This document shows, piece by piece, positions 60,001 to 64,000 of a DNA stretch of 64,000 nucleotides. The position numbers were made by a program, and so were the translations under genes. The stretch comes from Pagrus major (lineage: Eukaryota; Chordata; Actinopteri; Spariformes; Sparidae): assembly GCF_040436345.1 (NCBI RefSeq), contig NC_133230.1, forward strand, positions 19,912,197 to 19,976,196. The letters are read 5' to 3'. Below the pieces are notes generated by a model, which was given only the letters and a program-made list of their open reading frames with translations, was not told where the DNA came from and did not search any database. Position 1 is the first letter of the stretch. The number at the start of each line of letters is the position of its first letter.

Positions 60001-63000
60001 TATTAGCTTCTGACACACCTCCTAAAAACAGAAATAACCTAAAGCGTTAGATTCTTTCTAGGTATGCATGCTCATTAAATGCAGAGACAAAACAAAGAAT
60101 GCACCTTTAAATGATCGTCATCCGTAGACAGGTTCACTTGTTCCTGAGGTTCCTGCTTCTCTACATACCTGGAAAAACACGCAGGTTAGACTCGATTTAA
60201 AGGCTTGGTTTATATTTGAAAAGATAAGCCAAACACTACAAAACAAAAGTTCAATTCTTTATCTACCCAGAGATTAACTTTAATGGTGTGTTTTTGTACC
60301 TCTTGAAGGACTGCAGATGCCTGATCCTCTCCAAATTGCTGTGACTGAGCTGCATCACATTAATCAGAGCGTCCTTCTTCTTACAGCACAGTACGCTGAG
60401 AGGCTGAGAGTGAAAGTGCTCCAGCAGGGCCAACTGCAGCGAGACAAAGCAGAGTTTGTTTACCACATGTCTGAATTACATCTACAGAAAAAGACACATG
60501 ATGGGTTAAGTATTTCAAAGCCACTCTGTACCTGAACGCCCTTGATGAAGTTTCTTACTGAGAAATCGTGGTAGAGGAAGATGCTGATCAGCACCTGCAT
60601 CACTTTACCGTTGAGCTTAAAAGGGAAGTGAGGTGTCAGGATCAACTGGAAGAACATAAAGCACAAAAAATGCGATTAACTTCCTCGGATTTCATTTAAA
60701 AGTTAACAAAACAGCCTAATAAAGAAAAATCTGTACATACTAAAAAGGCTCATTTCTTTAGTTTTAATGTGTTTGAGGGGAATTATCTATATTTTATTTT
60801 GCTTCATTGCACGCCACCTTCCCAACATCACAAGACTGATTTCAACCTATCTGTGCATATCACGCATGGCAGCCATAGCAAGAAGAAATGACGTAAAGAC
60901 GTGACTAAATGGAAACACACAAATGTTGGTATTTGACTTCCTGGGATTGAGACTCAACAATTAACTATCTTTCTGGTTCGTTTTACAAACAGCTTGGACT
61001 AATCCTACTGATTCTACCTGTAAGTACTTAAGCCTAGGTTTTATAGGCTTTGAATTATATTAATATGACATGAGGTTCAGTTAGCTTTGCACAGAAATAG
61101 CTGGTAGAAATGTCCCTCAGAGGGAAACCTTTTACTTTTACGCTTTGATTCAGTTTCAGAGCCTGATATTTACTTTTGTAAGAGAAGTTGCATCAGTACT
61201 TCAACTTTTACAAGTCTGTACTTTTACTTGAGTAAAGAATGAGTGAAAGTGAAACTACCTTGTCTATGACTGTGGCCAGGTGCTGTGTACAAGACAGTGA
61301 CTGGAAGAGCTCTATACACAGCAGGGACGAGACAGAGTGGGGCAGCATGTGTTGGATGGTGCTAGGTGATGTGGCGATGCCAAAGATGAACATCAGTGGA
61401 AGACGTTCTATGTAGCGGCTGTTGAACAGAGAGCAACGTTTTAACATTTGAACTTTACAGATCTTTAAAAACTATATTATGTTTTCTAATTCCATAAACA
61501 GGAGGAGGCTGCTGCGATAGTGAACTCACAAAGAAGCAGTTAAAATGGTTGGACTGAGAGTTTCTAGTTACCTGCAGATGAGTATGAAGTCCTGAAGAAC
61601 TTTTGGGTTGAAAGCCTCCAAATCCTTGAAAATAATTACAAGGGGAGGCTGCTGTGGATCATCCCTGGAAGGAGAGCTTCGCTTTTTTCCAGGAGTGTTG
61701 GATTTCTAAAATACAGGGAAAATGTTGCATTTAGGAGATGAAACTCTCTTTGTGTACCTAATTGTAGAGCTGCAACAATTGGACGAGTAATCGATTAAAC
61801 AAAAATGAATTGCCAACTATTTCGATAAATGATTAATCATGGTTCCAGCTTCTTAAATGTAAGGATTTGCTGCTTTTCTCTGTGGTTTATGACAGTAAAT
61901 GAAGAGTCTTTGGGTTTTGGACTGTTGGTTGAACAAAATAAGTAATTTGAAGGTATCAGTCTGGGCTCTGGGACATTGTGATTCGCATTTTTCATAATCT
62001 TTTTTACATTTTTATAGACTAGATGATTAATAGTGAAAATAACCTGCAGATTAATCGATACTAAAAAAAACTGTTGGTTGCAGCTCTACCTAATTGCAAA
62101 TGTAAAATAATTTACACTAACTGAGCTTCATGGTCCCACCTTTGTTTTTGTATTGTACCAATTGCAGAGCGTACTGAGGGAGCAGTGCACACTCTTGTGG
62201 AGCGTGCCGGTCTGCTCAGCCTCCTCCTCTTCCTCATCATCTACAGTCACAACAGTGCCCATCAACCTCTCCAGGACCCTCTTCATCAAATGCTTCAATG
62301 CTGAAATGATAAAGTGGACAATATAAAGACTTAATAGCACAAATTGCTCTGGGGGTACGTGATAAAGTAATTATCAGGCCACTACCCATTAAAACTCCAA
62401 GATACAAAGAGACGATTGTCTTTAAGTATTCAAATCCCTTACCTCCACACTCTTTGGCTTGAACAGAGGCCACATGAGGGGTGACAGACTGCTGGAGCAG
62501 TTCAGACAAACTCTGGAAGGTCATGTCATGGTCTGGGACATTCACACCTATGGAGGATGTATGACACCATAACGGTTTAGGCTTTGAGAAACCCTGAATA
62601 GCAAGACTGTAAATAAAGAGAGATGACTTTTCTTTTCTTGGCTAGTAGCACAGAGCAGCAGAAAGACTGATGAAAACATTAAATATCACACTTTTTTATG
62701 AGCGTTAGGTTTTTTTTCTCTTTCATGTCAGCTCACTGTCAGAGAGAAGAGAATGAGCTTGTGCAAATATATCAACACTGCAGAAAATAAGCAGTGAAAT
62801 AATTCCAAATATTCACAATCAATATATATTGACATATCAGTATTTTTGATAGCACTGTTACCAACATACCGAGCACAAGAGCCGCTGTGGGAATCTCGCT
62901 GGCCCTCATCTGTGATGCCCAATCGCTGTCTTGGCGAGTGGACGAGCACTTCCTCGTGAAGTCCAGCAAACTGTCCAAGATTTTCCTGTTGAGGTCATCC

Positions 63001-63741
63001 TGTAAAACCTTACAGACAGGAAAGACATTGTCATTAAAGGTTTTTATTAAAAAAAATAAAATCCATTCATTGTTTGTGAGACCATGTTCACAGTTAATAC
63101 TGTTTACTGCCTCCTTACGAATACATGGTTTCAGAGGGTTTTGTTTACAATAATGCACTGTCAACGTTGAATGGTGAAACCTGTTTTGGCTTTGCTTTTG
63201 TATTATAGATGGCCACTAACAGGCCTAGGATAGCTCCAAAACACATCATGTTTAATGATGACACCATCATTAGATAACAACACAACAACATCTGCTCTTA
63301 CCTCTGTGTCCGATTTAATTTTGTCCCATAGATCTTGACAAAGCTTGAATCGCTTTTCACTGTTCTCAGCACCTTCACAGCCATGGCTGAAGTGATCCTC
63401 TGTGGAGGAATGGCATCACAGTGAGACTAACTGAGGACATTTCAAGTCAGCTGACTGACAGCTCATTTACAGCTGCTGTGGATACTCTGTTGTAAACATT
63501 ATCACAACTCACCCAAACTGAGCGTCTTTTTCTTCTTCGCACTTGGCTTGAAAACAAAACAGCCCTGAAATATCAACAGTAATACGTTACAAACAGTACC
63601 CGTTAACTTTACACAGACGCTTAACTTCGAAGTGGCCATGTTGTTTCACGACTTTCCCAATCTCAGGTTGGTTTCATGAGGTTCATAAGGTTGAATAACG
63701 GGAGAATATCACATTACCTTTGACACAGAGGAAGTAGACAT
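57022..63741 (-). CDS. orc3: Origin recognition complex subunit 3
   Basis: Twenty coding exons (minus): 63741-63718, 63564-63513, 63399-63302, 63008-62870, 62547-62443, 62300-62140, 61705-61572, 61418-61259, 60645-60532, 60433-60300, 60168-60105, 60021-59905, 59789-59710, 58927-58794, 58612-58518, 58396-58299, 58202-58061, 57712-57596, 57373-57294, 57127-57022. They splice in frame to 717 aa (human 711-712). Landmarks: GCFVFKP at the start, [85 protein letters not shown] and the C-terminus [15 protein letters not shown]. Known role: ORC3 has an AAA+-like domain and winged helix and assembles with ORC2/4/5 to mark replication origins in the nucleus. Intron 12 is GC-AG (CAG|GCAAGA). Exon 15 has a CAGCAG tandem acceptor (58609 or 58612 as first base). 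Intron 6 holds a hAT-type MITE. Convergent with akirin2, as in human. Confidence 0.97.
58928..59709 (-). other. orc3 intron 13
   Basis: A 782-bp GT-AG intron. No embedded gene or complete transposon was recognised. A word TGCCGTCTGGTGGTGAAATG resembles interspersed-repeat sequence. Confidence 0.6.
60950..61110 (+). repeat. Dispersed repeat in orc3 intron 8, related to 15230-15380
   Basis: It shares GACTCAACAATTA, GGTTTTATAGGC, TTGAATTATATT, ATGAGGTTCAG and TAGCTTTGCACAGAAA, in order, with the gabrr1 intron copy. Non-coding. Confidence 0.75.
61765..62088. mobile_element. hAT-type MITE with 8-bp target-site duplication
   Basis: The left terminus is TAGAGCTGCAACA and the right terminus in reverse TAGAGCTGCAACC. 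The 8-bp direct repeat CCTAATTG flanks it exactly (61757-61764 and 62089-62096). The 324-bp element lies inside orc3 intron 6 and has no coding capacity. An 8-bp duplication with short TIRs is the hallmark of hAT transposition. The interior is rich in ATCGATTAA-type palindromes. Confidence 0.92.
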
Positions 63742-63869
63742 GTCAGCAGTCGCTACACGTAACGATACTTCTGTATTCAGGATACTTCAGTCAGGGATTT
63801 GTGCCTGTTTAAAGGCTAATTATTTGTTTAAAATGTTCCTTGTGCAGCGCCTTACAAAGCAGCTACTAC

Positions 63870-63898
63870 TTCCCGCCAGAGTGACGTTTACGGAAGTG
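63870..63898 (-). promoter_or_regulatory. Candidate orc3 promoter sites: E2F and ETS
   Basis: TTCCCGCC (63870-63877) matches the E2F consensus about 130 bp upstream of the orc3 ATG. CGGAAGTG (63891-63898) matches an ETS core, and TGACG lies between them. E2F control of ORC subunit genes is established for several members; its use here is inference. Confidence 0.5.
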
Positions 63899-64000
63899 GT
63901 TGTGTTCAGGTCAGGTTTGGTTAGGCATGTTCATAAATGTTCATAAACATTTTAAGCTATCCGGTTTGATAAAATACATCAACTATCATAAACATGTGTA

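Overview
The window is vertebrate nuclear DNA, most likely from a percomorph-type teleost. Its genes are split into many short exons with GT-AG introns. The introns and intergenic stretches carry fish-style short inverted-repeat elements and microsatellites. Splicing the exons by eye gives proteins that align along their length with human proteins recalled from knowledge. No database search was possible, so species and paralog labels are inferences.

Layout: (1) 1-3265, minus strand: the 5' part of tonsl (11 exons, 450 codons; the gene runs off the left edge). (2) 3266-7003: intergenic DNA with a GATA microsatellite and a decayed DNA-transposon block. (3) 7004-21774, plus: gabrr1, a GABA-A rho subunit, 10 coding exons, 477 aa. 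(4) 24832-27903, minus: pm20d2, an M20 peptidase-family dipeptidase, 7 coding exons, 406 aa, convergent with gabrr1. (5) 27904-49877: about 22 kb with no gene I can support, holding simple repeats, MITE-like elements and an exact 132-bp duplication. (6) 49878-53180, plus: cnr1, cannabinoid receptor 1, one coding exon of 472 aa behind a non-coding 5' exon. (7) 53836-56351, plus: akirin2, 5 coding exons, 184 aa. (8) 56901-63741, minus: orc3, 20 coding exons, 717 aa, convergent with akirin2. (9) 63742-64000: orc3 promoter region.

The order and relative orientation gabrr1 > < pm20d2 ... cnr1 > akirin2 > < orc3 match the human 6q15 neighbourhood (GABRR1, PM20D2, CNR1, AKIRIN2, ORC3), which supports the names. 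Genes lying between CNR1 and PM20D2 in human (RNGTT, PNRC1, SRSF12) are not visible here. tonsl occupies the side of gabrr1 where GABRR2 lies in human. The genes do not form a pathway: tonsl and orc3 act in DNA replication and repair, gabrr1 and cnr1 in neuronal signalling, pm20d2 in dipeptide metabolism, and akirin2 in nuclear proteasome import and transcription.

I found no CRISPR array, operon, phage, plasmid or clearly novel multi-gene system. The most interesting points are gene-structure and regulatory details: a uORF spliced across the cnr1 5' intron, two GC-AG introns, a NAGNAG acceptor in orc3, a ZNF143/THAP11-like element beside a CRE upstream of akirin2, a hAT-type MITE with a perfect 8-bp target duplication inside orc3, and the exact 132-bp duplication.
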